DNA of 64,000 nt, from contig OY969108.1 of the NCBI GenBank assembly GCA_963697965.1, positions 2,294,001 through 2,358,000 of the forward strand, given 5' to 3'. The notes under the pieces are model-generated. The model did not search any database. It was not told the origin of the DNA and saw only the letters and a program-made list of their open reading frames with translations. The position numbers were made by a program, and so were the translations under genes. Shown here in pieces: positions 9,120 to 17,570 of this stretch (positions are counted from its first letter, which is position 1; each line of letters starts with the position of its first letter). Source of the stretch: JAPLJC01 sp963697965. Lineage in GTDB: Bacteria; Desulfobacterota; Desulfobaccia; Desulfobaccales; 0-14-0-80-60-11.

Positions 9120-9782
9120 CTATTCCTTCTTGCCCTGTTCCTTCTTGCCCTGTTCGGCCTTGCCCTGTTCGGCCTCCTCGGGCGCGGCTTCCTCTGCAAC
9201 CGGGGCTGCCTCGACGCTGACCTCCTCCTTCCTGGGGGGAGCGGCAACGGCGATGACCTCATCCTGATCGGCCAGGATTTTCACCTTGTCTGAAAGGACG
9301 ACATCGCGCACGTGTATGCCGTCGCCGATTTTGGCCAGGCCGGAGATATCTATCACGATCCGCTGCGGCAGGTCCTGCGGCATGCACTCGACCTCCAGGG
9401 CGGTCAGCCCGGTATGGATCAAGGCGTTGAAGTTCTTGACCGCCGGGGCCGCGCCGCTCAGCTCGATGCTGACCTTGGCGCGCATCTTCTCAGTGAGCGA
9501 GACGATCTGGAAGTCCACATGCAACAGGCTGTTCTTGAGAATATCGCGCTGCTTCTCTCGCACCTGCGTCAGGTACTGCTTCCCGTCCAGGTCGAGAGTC
9601 AATAGACTGGACGAGGTCAGGTGGGACAGCGTCTGCGTCCCCTCATAGGCATCCAGCATAATCGGAGTCGTCTCGATGTGGTGCCCGTAGAGCACGGCCG
9701 GGAGTTTGCCCTGGCGGCGCAAGGCTCCTACCTGTCTGCCGAACACGTCACGCCTGGTAGCTTTCAGAACAACTTTCTCCAT
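9120..9782 (-). CDS. rplY: 50S ribosomal protein L25 (CTC family)
   Basis: Binds 5S rRNA in the large ribosomal subunit. The protein starts MEKVVLKATRRDVFG, has LPAVLYGHH, the conserved HVDFQ at about 87-91, and the long CTC-type C-terminal domain with VECMPQDLPQRIVIDIS and DGIHVRDV. The last 35 residues are low-complexity (EEVSVEAAPVAEEAAP followed by EQGKAEQGKKEQGKKE), a repetitive charged tail. The start could be 9782 (11 bp from GAGGAG) or 9791 (2 bp from it); I prefer 9782. The usual pth neighbour is absent. Confidence 0.92.
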   Translation of the reverse strand: MEKVVLKATRRDVFGRQVGALRRQGKLPAVLYGHHIETTPIMLDAYEGTQTLSHLTSSSLLTLDLDGKQYLTQVREKQRDILKNSLLHVDFQIVSLTEKMRAKVSIELSGAAPAVKNFNALIHTGLTALEVECMPQDLPQRIVIDISGLAKIGDGIHVRDVVLSDKVKILADQDEVIAVAAPPRKEEVSVEAAPVAEEAAPEEAEQGKAEQGKKEQGKKE

Positions 9783-10011
9783 CTTAATCATCACTCCTCG
9801 AGCGCCTCTCACCCAACGGACCCTGACAGGATCAACTCGTCGGATTACCTTCGCTCTTCTCCAAGGTGGATATCAGATGCTGTCAGTCCTTCAAGTCCAT
9901 CTGGAAATGGTAACCCAAAATCTTCATAATTTCTTCAACATTATTTATTCTAGGAACCGTCGCTTTCCCGCCTGCGCCCTTTTGTCTTTTGCCTTTACTG
10001 GCTACTGGCCC

Positions 10012-10767
10012 CTAACCTTCCACCCCTCTTTCCCGCCTTTCCCACCGGCCCATCAGGATGGCCCGGGTCTCGCCGGCATACTGATCGGAGAGTTCGTACT
10101 CCCAATGCCGTTTGAGAAAGAGTTCTCTTACCTGGTTCCGATAGTTCAGGGGATCGACCATGAGATGAGTGATATGGGGCGCGATAGCTTCATAGAGTCT
10201 GGCCGGGTTCATGGGCAGGATAGGGGCGACGAATACCCAGGTGGAGATGCCGGCCTCGTGCAACTTGCTCAAGGCGCTTAGCCGGGCGCCAATGGGGGGG
10301 GCATGAGGTTCCAGCACCTTCCGGACCGCGTCGTCGTCGGTGGGGATAGAAAACCCCACGCTCACCCCAGGGGTTGCGGCAAGAAGGTCCAGGTCCCGGG
10401 TCACCAATGGCGACCTGGTGAGGATGTCGATCCCCCACCCCCGGTCCCTCAAGACTTCAAGACAGGCCCGGGTTAAACGGTATCGATTTTCCAGGGGCTG
10501 GTAGGGGTCGCAAACGCTGGAGAGCAGAGCCCTCCCCTGCCGTCTTTTCCGGTGCAGTTCGGAGTCCAAAACCTCTGCAATGTTGATCTTGGCCTCAACA
10601 AAGCTCCCCCATGGCAATTTTGGATGGTGAGAGTATTTCCGCATGAAGACAGCATAGCAGTACCGGCACCCATGCCCGCAGCCCAAATATGGGTTGATCA
10701 CATAGTCCACGCCGGGAATCCTCGACCGGACCAGGGCGCTTTTGATCCTTATCTCCAGGACATCCAT
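10012..10767 (-). CDS. Radical SAM protein, spore-photoproduct-lyase-like (SPL) family
   Basis: A 251-residue radical SAM enzyme with the CX3CX2C cluster motif at Cys30, Cys34 and Cys37 in YLGCGHGCRYCYA. The following SVCDPYQPLENRYRLTR and ILTRSPLVTRDLDLL are typical of the uncharacterised SPL-like group, which is not the true spore photoproduct lyase of spore-formers. The substrate is unknown. It stands alone, about 230 bp from rplY and 230 bp from the transglycosylase gene, all on the minus strand. Confidence 0.85.
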   Translation of the reverse strand: MDVLEIRIKSALVRSRIPGVDYVINPYLGCGHGCRYCYAVFMRKYSHHPKLPWGSFVEAKINIAEVLDSELHRKRRQGRALLSSVCDPYQPLENRYRLTRACLEVLRDRGWGIDILTRSPLVTRDLDLLAATPGVSVGFSIPTDDDAVRKVLEPHAPPIGARLSALSKLHEAGISTWVFVAPILPMNPARLYEAIAPHITHLMVDPLNYRNQVRELFLKRHWEYELSDQYAGETRAILMGRWERRERGVEG

Positions 10768-10993
10768 GACATCATGGGGAAAAGAGGAGAAAAGGGGGAA
10801 TCTGCCGTTTCCTTAGCCCGGCGGCTTCGAAAGGTGGCGCCCTATTCTCAAGATAAGCCTTGATTTTTCAGGCGCTGCCCAATCCCCGGCGGGAAACCTG
10901 AGGCAAGATCAGGTTAATCATGCCCTACCAAAAGCGCAGAAACCCAGAGTAACCTCAAATCCACCCCCTATCCTGCCAGCGGCAGCTGCAAAT

Positions 10994-11494
10994 CTAATTG
11001 TTGGGCCCGCCGGATGGCAAGAAAGATACTTGTGCTTCCACGAGCCTGGCCTGATTATAGGCCCGGATGACCTCACGTTCGTAGGATGGGGTGCAGGTAG
11101 CATTATATACGTGCAAGACTTTCCTGATATCCCCGTGGTATTTCTTCATCAGCCTGGCTATCACCGCCGCCCCGCCCATGATATTTTCCTTGGGGTTGTG
11201 CGCGTCGACCCCATACACTTTGGCGGTGCCCCGATCCAATTGCATCAGGCCATAACATCTTCCTCTTCCCGATGTCGCGTCCGGGTCAAATCTCGATTCG
11301 ATGGCGCAGACCGCCTGGATGAGATAGGGCGAAATTTGGTAGCGCTGGGCTGCTTCCTTCATGTAATTCCAGTACTCCTGCTTCAGGTACAGGTTCCCTA
11401 TTCTGGGAGCGGTCTGGGGCCAAAAGGGTTGGGATTCCGCCCAGGCTGTGGTGGTTAGGCACATTAAGGATAGAGATATAAAGAGAGTTTTCAT
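10994..11494 (-). CDS. Secreted lytic transglycosylase (SLT domain)
   Basis: Cleaves peptidoglycan glycan strands in the periplasm. A signal peptide (residues 1-19, ending AWA) is followed by the SLT domain: catalytic Glu66 in AIESRFDP, GLMQLDRGT at 82-90, NIMGGAAVI, and the YNATCTPSYEREVI helix. The protein has no lipobox. The start is supported by AGGAGG 11 bp upstream. It is short (166 residues), a single-domain form as seen near conjugation or secretion genes, but no such neighbours are present. Confidence 0.9.
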   Translation of the reverse strand: MKTLFISLSLMCLTTTAWAESQPFWPQTAPRIGNLYLKQEYWNYMKEAAQRYQISPYLIQAVCAIESRFDPDATSGRGRCYGLMQLDRGTAKVYGVDAHNPKENIMGGAAVIARLMKKYHGDIRKVLHVYNATCTPSYEREVIRAYNQARLVEAQVSFLPSGGPNN

Positions 11495-12080
11495 GGGTAG
11501 ATTGCCTCCTGTGGAACTTGTTGGTGGTTATCTTAGTTAAATCAGGCTTACGAGTTGGATAAGGAGATCCGGTAGCGTTCAGAAGAGCGAGTCGGCAGGT
11601 TCTCCCGCTTAAAACTGAGGTTTGCGGCATTTTACAGATTAAATTCCCGAAAGGCAACAAAAATCTATATTTATTAGTTATTCCAGATAGATGTTGGTGC
11701 CACTGGACATCATCAGACGCCCTTGCAGCCAACGAGGCGGAGTTATTCCGGAAAAAATTTTTTACAGGGTACTTGCATTCACGAAAACACTTATTAACAA
11801 ATAATAAATATTGTCTGAATCATTTGGGGCTGGCCCCGGACCATCTCCAGGGATGCGCCTGTGAACAGCTTCCGCCGAAATGTCGAGGCCAAAAGAGGCA
11901 AAAGATGGATTAATCTTCTTCCGACCCGGAACTCTTCCCGGAGCGTATGAGTCCATCAAGGGGACGCGGTCCTTGACCGTCCCCTGTCGCCTAAATCCCT
12001 AAAAATGATATCTTGCTTAACCTTCCCCACCCAGTGAAATTAACCTGGAATGGGGAATAATCCAGGAGGATGAGGATGTG
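11495..12080. other. Long intergenic region, no gene seen
   Basis: The middle (about 11755-11825) is AT-rich and may hold promoters for either flank. At 11961-11986 GGGGACG and CGTCCCC form a 7-bp hairpin of a kind often found dispersed in such genomes. Near its right end CCTGGA (12044-12049) and TCCAGG (12061-12066) could pair and partly cover the rubredoxin ribosome binding site. No protein-coding remnant was recognised. Confidence 0.6.
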
Positions 12081-12302
12081 ATGTCAAAACCGGAAGAGAT
12101 GTGGCAGTGCCAGATGACCAACTGTGGCTATATTTATGACCCGGCCCACGGGGATAAGAAGGGTAAGATCCCTCCGGGAACCCGTTTTGAGGACCTCCCT
12201 GAAGACTGGAAGTGCCCATGCTGCGGGTCGACCAAGAAAATGTTCCGGCCCCTGGCAGGGCCCGGTTCGGTGGCCGAGCAGCCGAGCCATTGCGACACCT
12301 GA
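12081..12302 (+). CDS. Rubredoxin with a CX4C first iron knuckle
   Basis: A 73-residue one-iron electron carrier, probably the donor to the desulfoferrodoxin encoded 32 bp downstream. The iron ligands are Cys10 and Cys15 in CQMTNCGYIYDP and Cys45 and Cys48 in CPCCGSTKKMF. The first pair is spaced CX4C instead of the common CX2C, an arrangement reported for a second type of rubredoxin in some Desulfovibrio. The core matches GTRFEDLPEDW. About 15 extra residues follow the domain. The ATG at 12081 follows AGGAGG by 11 bp. Confidence 0.92.
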   Translation: MSKPEEMWQCQMTNCGYIYDPAHGDKKGKIPPGTRFEDLPEDWKCPCCGSTKKMFRPLAGPGSVAEQPSHCDT

Positions 12303-12334
12303 CCCCCAACCAATCAAATGAGAAGGAGCAAAAC

Positions 12335-12709
12335 ATGACTGAGAAATTACAGGTTTACAAATGTCAGATCTGTGGAAACATTGTGTCCATGCTGCATTCA
12401 GGAGACGGCGCTCTGGTATGTTGTGGCGAGCCCATGAAACTTATGCTGGAAAACACAGTAGATGCTGCCAAGGAAAAGCATGTGCCGGTTATCGAAAAGA
12501 CCGCCGCGGGCGTTAAAATAAAGGTGGGGAGCGTCGCCCATCCCATGGAGCAGAGCCACTACATCGAATGGATCGAGGTTATTGCCGACGGCAAATCCTA
12601 CCGCCAATTCCTGAATCCGGGAGAGGCGCCGGAGGCCACTTTTGCCATCGAGGCTAAGAACGTGGTGGCGCGGGAATACTGTAATCTGCACGGTCTGTGG
12701 AAGGCCTAA
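12335..12709 (+). CDS. dfx: Desulfoferrodoxin (superoxide reductase, two-iron type)
   Basis: Reduces superoxide to hydrogen peroxide in the cytosol without releasing oxygen, a typical defence of anaerobes. The N-terminal desulforedoxin-like centre I is complete (Cys10, Cys13, Cys29, Cys30). The catalytic centre II has EKHVPV at 47-52, His69, His75, Cys116 and His119 in EYCNLHGLW. At 124 residues it has the family length. The ATG at 12335 follows AAGGAG by 6 bp. It follows rubredoxin and is followed after 3 bp by a BASS transporter, so the three form an operon. Confidence 0.95.
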   Translation: MTEKLQVYKCQICGNIVSMLHSGDGALVCCGEPMKLMLENTVDAAKEKHVPVIEKTAAGVKIKVGSVAHPMEQSHYIEWIEVIADGKSYRQFLNPGEAPEATFAIEAKNVVAREYCNLHGLWKA

Positions 12710-12712
12710 CCA

Positions 12713-13633
12713 TTGAAGCAATGGTGGCGTAACCGCGATTTTATCCTGATTTCGGCGGTGCTGGGTGGGCTAGTGGCGGGGCAAGGGGCAAGCTGGACCC
12801 AGCCGCTGGTCCTCCCGGCCCTGGCGGTGGTCATGACCCTCTCGACGATGGGGGTTAGGACAGAGGTGCTGCGGTCCCCTCGGGAGTTGTGGCGTCCGGC
12901 CCTGGCCGGCTTACTCTTGAACTATCTGATGTTAGGCGGGATTCTCCTGGGATTGAGCTTCCTGATGATTCGGGAACCCGCCATGAAAGATGGATTCGTT
13001 CTGCTGGTGGCGGTGCCGCCGGCTATCGCGGTCATCCCTTTTACCGACTACTTGAGAGGCAATACCACTTTTTCTCTCCTGGCCACCGTGGCGTGCTATT
13101 TGGCGGCCCTGATTCTTACTCCGTTAATCGCTCTGGGGTTTTTGGGCTCAGGCTTCATTGAAACCCGCTCCCTCGTCATGGTGATCGCGGAGCTGATTGT
13201 GGCGCCGCTGCTCATCTCCCGGGTTTTGCTGCGGACCTCTCTGGCCACCCGCCTGGAACCCATCAAGGGCACCATCACCAATTGGGGCTTTTTTATCGTC
13301 ATGTACACGATCATCGGGTTGAACCGGGAGTTAATTCTGGAGCAGCCCTTTGCCCTGGCGCCGGTGGCCGTCATCGCAGTTTTCAGCACCTTCCTGTTGG
13401 GCGCGGCGATCAACAGGTTAGGGAGGTCAATGGGGATTGACCGGGCGACGCTGATCAGCCTGGTGCTTCTGGGAACCCTGAAGAATTATGGCATCGCCGG
13501 AGGCCTGGCCTTAGCCCTCTTTAGTAAAAAGACCGCCGTCCCGGCCACCGTCTCCAGTGTTTTCATGATTGTCTATATTATCTGGCTTAATTTCGAAAAG
13601 CGCCGGGCAACTTATCCTCCCATCAGTTCGTAA
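12713..13633 (+). CDS. BASS-family (bile acid:sodium symporter-like) membrane transporter
   Basis: A 306-residue protein with about nine or ten hydrophobic helices, resembling BASS/SBF transporters for organic anions. The conserved region LLVAVPPAIAVIPFTDYLRGNTTFSLLATV (two pieces around residues 97-126) matches the family's crossover motif, and SLVLLGTLKNYGIAGGLAL lies near the end. The substrate is unknown. The only plausible start is TTG at 12713, 3 bp after the desulfoferrodoxin stop, which implies translational coupling. Its 3' end overlaps the convergent yrfG-like gene by 22 bp. Confidence 0.8.
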   Translation: MKQWWRNRDFILISAVLGGLVAGQGASWTQPLVLPALAVVMTLSTMGVRTEVLRSPRELWRPALAGLLLNYLMLGGILLGLSFLMIREPAMKDGFVLLVAVPPAIAVIPFTDYLRGNTTFSLLATVACYLAALILTPLIALGFLGSGFIETRSLVMVIAELIVAPLLISRVLLRTSLATRLEPIKGTITNWGFFIVMYTIIGLNRELILEQPFALAPVAVIAVFSTFLLGAAINRLGRSMGIDRATLISLVLLGTLKNYGIAGGLALALFSKKTAVPATVSSVFMIVYIIWLNFEKRRATYPPISS

Positions 13634-14268
13634 AAGGACTCAATGGAGGGGAAGTCCGGGTGGGATGCGGCCTCCTGCCGGGAGCTCGATTTGGCCTTGA
13701 AGAAGAGGTGGCGGATGCCGGAAATCCGGGCCGCGGCCAAGGCCTCGGCATTGTCGTCCACCAACAAGGTGGAGCTGGGGTCAAATAGGAAACGATCCTG
13801 CAGCACTTTCCAGAAGTGCACCTCCTCCTTGGGGGTTCCCAGGTCGAAGGAGGAGACCACTTCATTGAAATAAGCGAGCAAGCCGGTCTGGTCCATCTTC
13901 AAGGCCAGAGTCTTGGTGTGGGCATTGGTCACCAGGGCCACCCTCTTCCCGGCCTTCCCCAGGAATTTCAGGAAATCTTCGGTGTCGGGGTGGACCTCGA
14001 TGAGATGGCGGATGCCCTCTTTCAGCGCCGGGATATCGAGTTCCAGCTCCCTGGACCAAAAGTCGATGTCGGTCCAATTGAGGGTGCCCTCTTCCCGCCG
14101 GTAGCGGGCGAAGACCAGTTGCCGGGCCTCCGGCAAGGGGAGCGCTTGGCGCCGGGCATATTCCTGAGGCACCAGGGTTTCCCAGAAGTAGTCGTCAAAG
14201 TGTTTATCCAGCAGGGTGCCGTCCATGTCCAGGAGCACCCAGGTAATGGCCTGCCAGGGGAATACCAT
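13612..14268 (-). CDS. yrfG: HAD-superfamily hydrolase, GMP/IMP nucleotidase (YrfG-like)
   Basis: A 218-residue haloacid-dehalogenase-type phosphatase. The opening WQAITWVLLDMDGTLLD...FDDYFWETLVPQEYA closely resembles E. coli YrfG, which dephosphorylates GMP and IMP. The nucleophile is Asp14 and the acid Asp16 in DMDGT; motif II is ALVTNAH, the motif III Lys lies in the LGTPKEE region, and motif IV is LLVDDNAEAL. The assignment of substrate rests on this overall similarity. It converges on and overlaps the BASS transporter gene. Confidence 0.85.
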   Translation of the reverse strand: MVFPWQAITWVLLDMDGTLLDKHFDDYFWETLVPQEYARRQALPLPEARQLVFARYRREEGTLNWTDIDFWSRELELDIPALKEGIRHLIEVHPDTEDFLKFLGKAGKRVALVTNAHTKTLALKMDQTGLLAYFNEVVSSFDLGTPKEEVHFWKVLQDRFLFDPSSTLLVDDNAEALAAARISGIRHLFFKAKSSSRQEAASHPDFPSIESFYELMGG

Positions 14269-14429
14269 CGGCTATCCTTCCCAATCTCTCATTTTTCCTT
14301 TTATTTATAGATGATTCCGGCGATTTTTCAAGCGCGGCGCCCCTTGACTTCGGGATATGAGATGCTTACGAAATATATATAGATATGGATAGTTTAAACT
14401 AAAATTCAAAAAGGTGGAGGAGCATAGTT

Positions 14430-14885
14430 ATGCCTATAATTTTTCGGGATCCGGGGCCAACCCAGGATCCCCTCCGAGAGCTGGAGCAACTGCAGCACCG
14501 CATGGACCGGCTTTTTCAGGGCGGCTTCGGCGTGGAGCGCTCACCCTGGCAGGTGGGTGTCTACCCCCTGGTGAATCTCTCCGAAGACCGGGATCATGTC
14601 TATGTGCGGGCCGAGCTGCCCGGGGTCAAGGCGGAAGACCTGGAAATCACTATCCAGGACAATAGCCTGATCCTCCGGGGTGAACGCAAGATCGCCTCCG
14701 AGGAAAAGCAGGTCAATTACCAGCGGCGGGAACGGGAATCGGGTTTTTTCCGGCGGGTGCTGGCCCTGCCTTCCCGAATTCAGCCGGATAAGGTGGAAGC
14801 CACCTGCAAGGACGGCATCCTGGCCATCAAGTTGGCAAAACCCGAAGAAGTCAAACCCCGAAAGATCAAGGTAAAGGTTGCCTAG
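14430..14885 (+). CDS. Small heat-shock protein Hsp20
   Basis: An ATP-independent holdase chaperone of 151 residues. The N-terminus has the RELEQLQHRMDRLFQ amphipathic helix, then the alpha-crystallin domain (VNLSEDRDHVYVRAELPGVK to LALPSRIQPDKVEATCKDGILAI) and a lysine-rich C-terminus with PRKIKV, the IxI/V-type tail. GGAGGAG lies 10 bp upstream of the ATG. The upstream 160 bp contain TTGACT at 14344 and AT-rich DNA that may be a promoter; no CIRCE element was seen. A second Hsp20 gene follows 9 bp later. Confidence 0.95.
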   Translation: MPIIFRDPGPTQDPLRELEQLQHRMDRLFQGGFGVERSPWQVGVYPLVNLSEDRDHVYVRAELPGVKAEDLEITIQDNSLILRGERKIASEEKQVNYQRRERESGFFRRVLALPSRIQPDKVEATCKDGILAIKLAKPEEVKPRKIKVKVA

Positions 14886-14894
14886 GGAGGATTC

Positions 14895-15296
14895 ATGGCT
14901 GAAAAGGAATTGCAGGCAAAGGCCAAGGCAGAGGCTCCGGCCAAGGGAGAGCGGGTTCGCCCCGGACGGGTCTTCCTGCCGGCGGTGGATATCTTCGAGA
15001 CCCCCGAGGCCCTGGTAATGGTGGCCGACATGCCCGGGGTAGCGGCGGATAAAGTGACCGTGGACTTGCGGGACAACCACCTGGTTATTTCCGGTGAAGT
15101 GGCCGCACCGCTCGGCCAGGGCGAAACCATGGTGGACCAGGAATACTTCACCGGGGACTTCATCCGGGAATTCCATTTGGGCAGTCTCATCGATCAGGCC
15201 AAGATCAAGGCCATCATGAAAGATGGGGTGCTGCGATTGACGCTGGCCAAGGCGGCGCGGGCCAAACCCCGGAAGATCGCAGTGAAGGCCGCCTGA
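14895..15296 (+). CDS. Small heat-shock protein Hsp20, second of a tandem pair
   Basis: A 133-residue divergent Hsp20. The N-terminal arm is short and charged (AEKELQAKAKAEAPAKGERV). The alpha-crystallin core runs from LPAVDIFETPEALVMVADMPGV to MKDGVLRLTLAKAA, with PRKIAVKAA at the end. It lies 9 bp behind the first Hsp20 gene with GGGAGG upstream, so both are made from one transcript. Paired Hsp20 proteins of different arm length often form mixed or specialised oligomers; that is inference here. Confidence 0.93.
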   Translation: MAEKELQAKAKAEAPAKGERVRPGRVFLPAVDIFETPEALVMVADMPGVAADKVTVDLRDNHLVISGEVAAPLGQGETMVDQEYFTGDFIREFHLGSLIDQAKIKAIMKDGVLRLTLAKAARAKPRKIAVKAA

Positions 15297-15364
15297 GCAA
15301 GGCAATATATGTCACCAGCCGCGGGGAAGCGGCAGTCCCGGAACGGCTTGGCAAGGGGAGAACC

Positions 15365-16327
15365 TTGAAGGCCATTCGCGTCCACTCATTTGGCGAGCCT
15401 GAGGTCATGCGCCTCGAAGAGGTGCCTGAACCCCAGGCAGGTCCAGGCCAGGTCCTGGTCAAGGTCCAGGCGGCCGGGGTCAATCCGGTGGATACCTACA
15501 TCCGGGCCGGAGCCTATGCCGCGGCCCCGCCGCTGCCTTACACCCCGGGCCTGGATGCCGCCGGGGTGGTTGAGGCGGTGGGGCCGGGGGTCAGAGCGGT
15601 GGCCCCGGGCGACCGGGTCTACACCTCCAATACCGTGAGCGGCGCTTACGCCGAAAAAACCCTGTGCCTGGAGTCCCAGGTCCACCCTTTGCCGCCCCAG
15701 CTCACCTTTCCCCAGGGGGCCGGAGTGAACGTGCCCTATGGCGCGGCCTACCGGGCCCTTTTCCAGCGGGCCAGGGCTGTGCCCGGGGAGCTGGTGCTGG
15801 TCCACGGGGCCAGCGGCGGCGTGGGGGTGGCGGCCACGCAACTGGCCCGAGCCGCGGGCCTGACCGTCATCGGCACCGCGGGCACCGACGAAGGGCGGCG
15901 CCTGGCCTCCGAGCAGGGGGCGCACTACGTGCTGGACCATCGCCCGGAGGGCTATCTTCAGGAAGTTATGCGGCTGACGGATAATCGCGGCGTGGATGTC
16001 ATCCTGGAGATGCTGGCCAACGTCAATCTGGGCCGCGACCTGGAGGTCCTGGCTGCTGGTGGCCGGGTGGTAGTCATCGGCAGCCGGGGTACGGTGGCCA
16101 TTGATCCCCGCCTCACCATGGTCCGGGAGGCCTGCGTCCTGGGGATGTTCTACTTTGCGGCCACGGAAAAGGAGACCCAAAGAGTGCACGCGGCCCTGGG
16201 CGCCGGGCTGGCCAATGGCACCCTGCACCCGGTGGTGGGCCGGGAGCTCCCCTTGGCTGAGGCCGCCCGGGCGCATCACGACATCATGGAAACCAAGGCC
16301 TACGGGAAGATAGTCTTGATTCCCTGA
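15365..16327 (+). CDS. Zinc-free quinone oxidoreductase (zeta-crystallin-like MDR)
   Basis: A 320-residue medium-chain dehydrogenase expected to reduce quinones or enones with NADPH in the cytosol. It begins MKAIRVHSFGEPEVM, has the GVNPVDTYIRAGAY active-site segment, LPYTPGLDAAGVV, and the nucleotide-binding loop GASGGVG at 148-154. The structural and catalytic zinc cysteines of zinc-dependent relatives are absent. The start is TTG at 15365, backed by GGGGAG 5 bp upstream. It follows the Hsp20 pair by 68 bp. Confidence 0.92.
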   Translation: MKAIRVHSFGEPEVMRLEEVPEPQAGPGQVLVKVQAAGVNPVDTYIRAGAYAAAPPLPYTPGLDAAGVVEAVGPGVRAVAPGDRVYTSNTVSGAYAEKTLCLESQVHPLPPQLTFPQGAGVNVPYGAAYRALFQRARAVPGELVLVHGASGGVGVAATQLARAAGLTVIGTAGTDEGRRLASEQGAHYVLDHRPEGYLQEVMRLTDNRGVDVILEMLANVNLGRDLEVLAAGGRVVVIGSRGTVAIDPRLTMVREACVLGMFYFAATEKETQRVHAALGAGLANGTLHPVVGRELPLAEAARAHHDIMETKAYGKIVLIP

Positions 16328-16390
16328 GGTCGAAGGGCAACCGCCTGAGCCGCTAAAACTCGGGCGCTCCGCGGCGGGAGCCGCGGCTCC

Positions 16391-16414
16391 GGGAGCTGCG
16401 GCTCCCCTTTTTTT
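16391..16414 (+). terminator. Rho-independent terminator after the quinone oxidoreductase
   Basis: GGGAGC TGC GGCTCCC forms the stem, followed by a C and seven T. A second palindrome (GGAGCCGCGGCTCC, 16377-16390) precedes it. Confidence 0.75.
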
Positions 16415-16573
16415 GGGGGCAAATGGCCAGCCGGCGCCAGGTTCCGCGGTCTGGAGCCCCTTGTTTCTCCTTTGGCGATGATTATCTTGGAAGCGAAGAA
16501 CAGGAACCTTAAGCATAACCGGATCAGTTCGCTGACAATCCACACAATGGCAAAAAAAATGGAGGCGAGACCG

Positions 16574-16819
16574 ATGGTGACCCAGGAAGATAAAAAGGAA
16601 TGTGACCTGTGCGGCTATACCGCTTCCGGCAAATTCACCGGGGATATTTGTCCTCAATGCAATTTGACTTATTGGCGGTGCAGCAAATGCAACTTTACGA
16701 TCAGCGCCACCAAGCCCCCGGAAGAGTGTCCCAGCTGTCACCAGAAATGCGAATTCCGGAATATCACCTGCTATACGCCGGATTGTGGCGGTCCCGGCCA
16801 TATTGACCCACAACTGTAG
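16574..16819 (+). CDS. Small cysteine-rich metal-binding protein (zinc ribbon plus rubredoxin-like knuckles)
   Basis: An 81-residue protein with eleven cysteines. Cys10/Cys13 (CDLC) and Cys26/Cys29 (CPQC) make one four-cysteine site; Cys36/Cys39 (CSKC) and Cys52/Cys55 (CPSC) make a second, rubredoxin-like site; Cys59, Cys66 and Cys71 remain in KCEFRNITCYTPDCGG. A role as small redox or metal-binding protein is likely, exact function unknown. The ATG at 16574 follows GGAGG by 8 bp, which decides against two earlier in-frame starts. Confidence 0.8.
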   Translation: MVTQEDKKECDLCGYTASGKFTGDICPQCNLTYWRCSKCNFTISATKPPEECPSCHQKCEFRNITCYTPDCGGPGHIDPQL

Positions 16820-16844
16820 TCCCTCGTGAAGGCTTATTAAGATT

Positions 16845-17423
16845 ATGGAAACTTCCATTATCCAGGCCAGACAGGCTTGGGTGAGAGCCCTTCTTCTGCT
16901 GGGTATTTTGACGGCCTGGGGTGCGCTCCCCGGCGTGGCGGCAGCCTCTTTAAGCGTAGGTGAGCCGGCCCCGTTTTTTAGCGTGGATTCCGGAGATGAT
17001 GAAAATCTGACGCTGGATATGCTCAGAGGCAAAGTAATAATCCTCTTCTATGAAACCCGGGAGGTGGTGGACAAGAACCGGGAGTTCAAGGATTATCTAA
17101 AGAGCCTGTACAATGACCTGCCGGAGGCTGTTCAGGAAAATGTCTTCAGATTGGTGGTGATCAATTGTTCCGAGGCGTCCTTTGCGACCAAGCCCATTTG
17201 GAGAATGAAGCTAAGGGAAGCCTCCGAGAGACAGGGGATGACCATTTACGGAGATTGGACCGGCGCCATGCTTGGAGATTACCAGATACAGGACCACGAC
17301 AGTAATTTCCTGGTTATCGACAGGAACGGAATCATAAGATATGCGGCCACCGGGTTAATAGAAAATAGCCAGTTTGAAAAGCTTAAGGAGATGCTGCTAA
17401 ATCTCGCTAATAATAAGGGATAA
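16845..17423 (+). CDS. Exported redoxin-fold protein without CxxC
   Basis: A 192-residue protein with an N-terminal signal sequence (hydrophobic core about residues 13-32, likely cleaved near VAAA). The rest resembles peroxiredoxin/TlpA-type domains: VGEPAPFFSVDSGDDENLTLDMLRGKVIILFYE, then NFLVIDRNGIIRYAATG. The usual catalytic cysteine pair after the first strand is replaced by TREVVDKN; Cys remains only in VVINCSEASF. In this it is like YtfJ-type redoxins. Function unknown; it may bind a partner rather than catalyse disulfide exchange. Confidence 0.7.
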   Translation: METSIIQARQAWVRALLLLGILTAWGALPGVAAASLSVGEPAPFFSVDSGDDENLTLDMLRGKVIILFYETREVVDKNREFKDYLKSLYNDLPEAVQENVFRLVVINCSEASFATKPIWRMKLREASERQGMTIYGDWTGAMLGDYQIQDHDSNFLVIDRNGIIRYAATGLIENSQFEKLKEMLLNLANNKG

Positions 17424-17570
17424 ACCGCCCAATGCTACCGCGGTCAATTATTTCAAGGTCGGATGATGTTCCGCAATTGAGGGCATCCCTGCAATTCTTA
17501 AGTGGCGAACAGCGCCAATATCGATGCCGGTTTCGATGCTAATACGTAAGTAATTTCCTGGAAAACTCAC

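Noticed and set aside
15386..17032. 548-codon minus-strand frame opposite the quinone oxidoreductase and its neighbours
   Set aside because: It crosses several plus-strand genes and a terminator and shows no protein family features.
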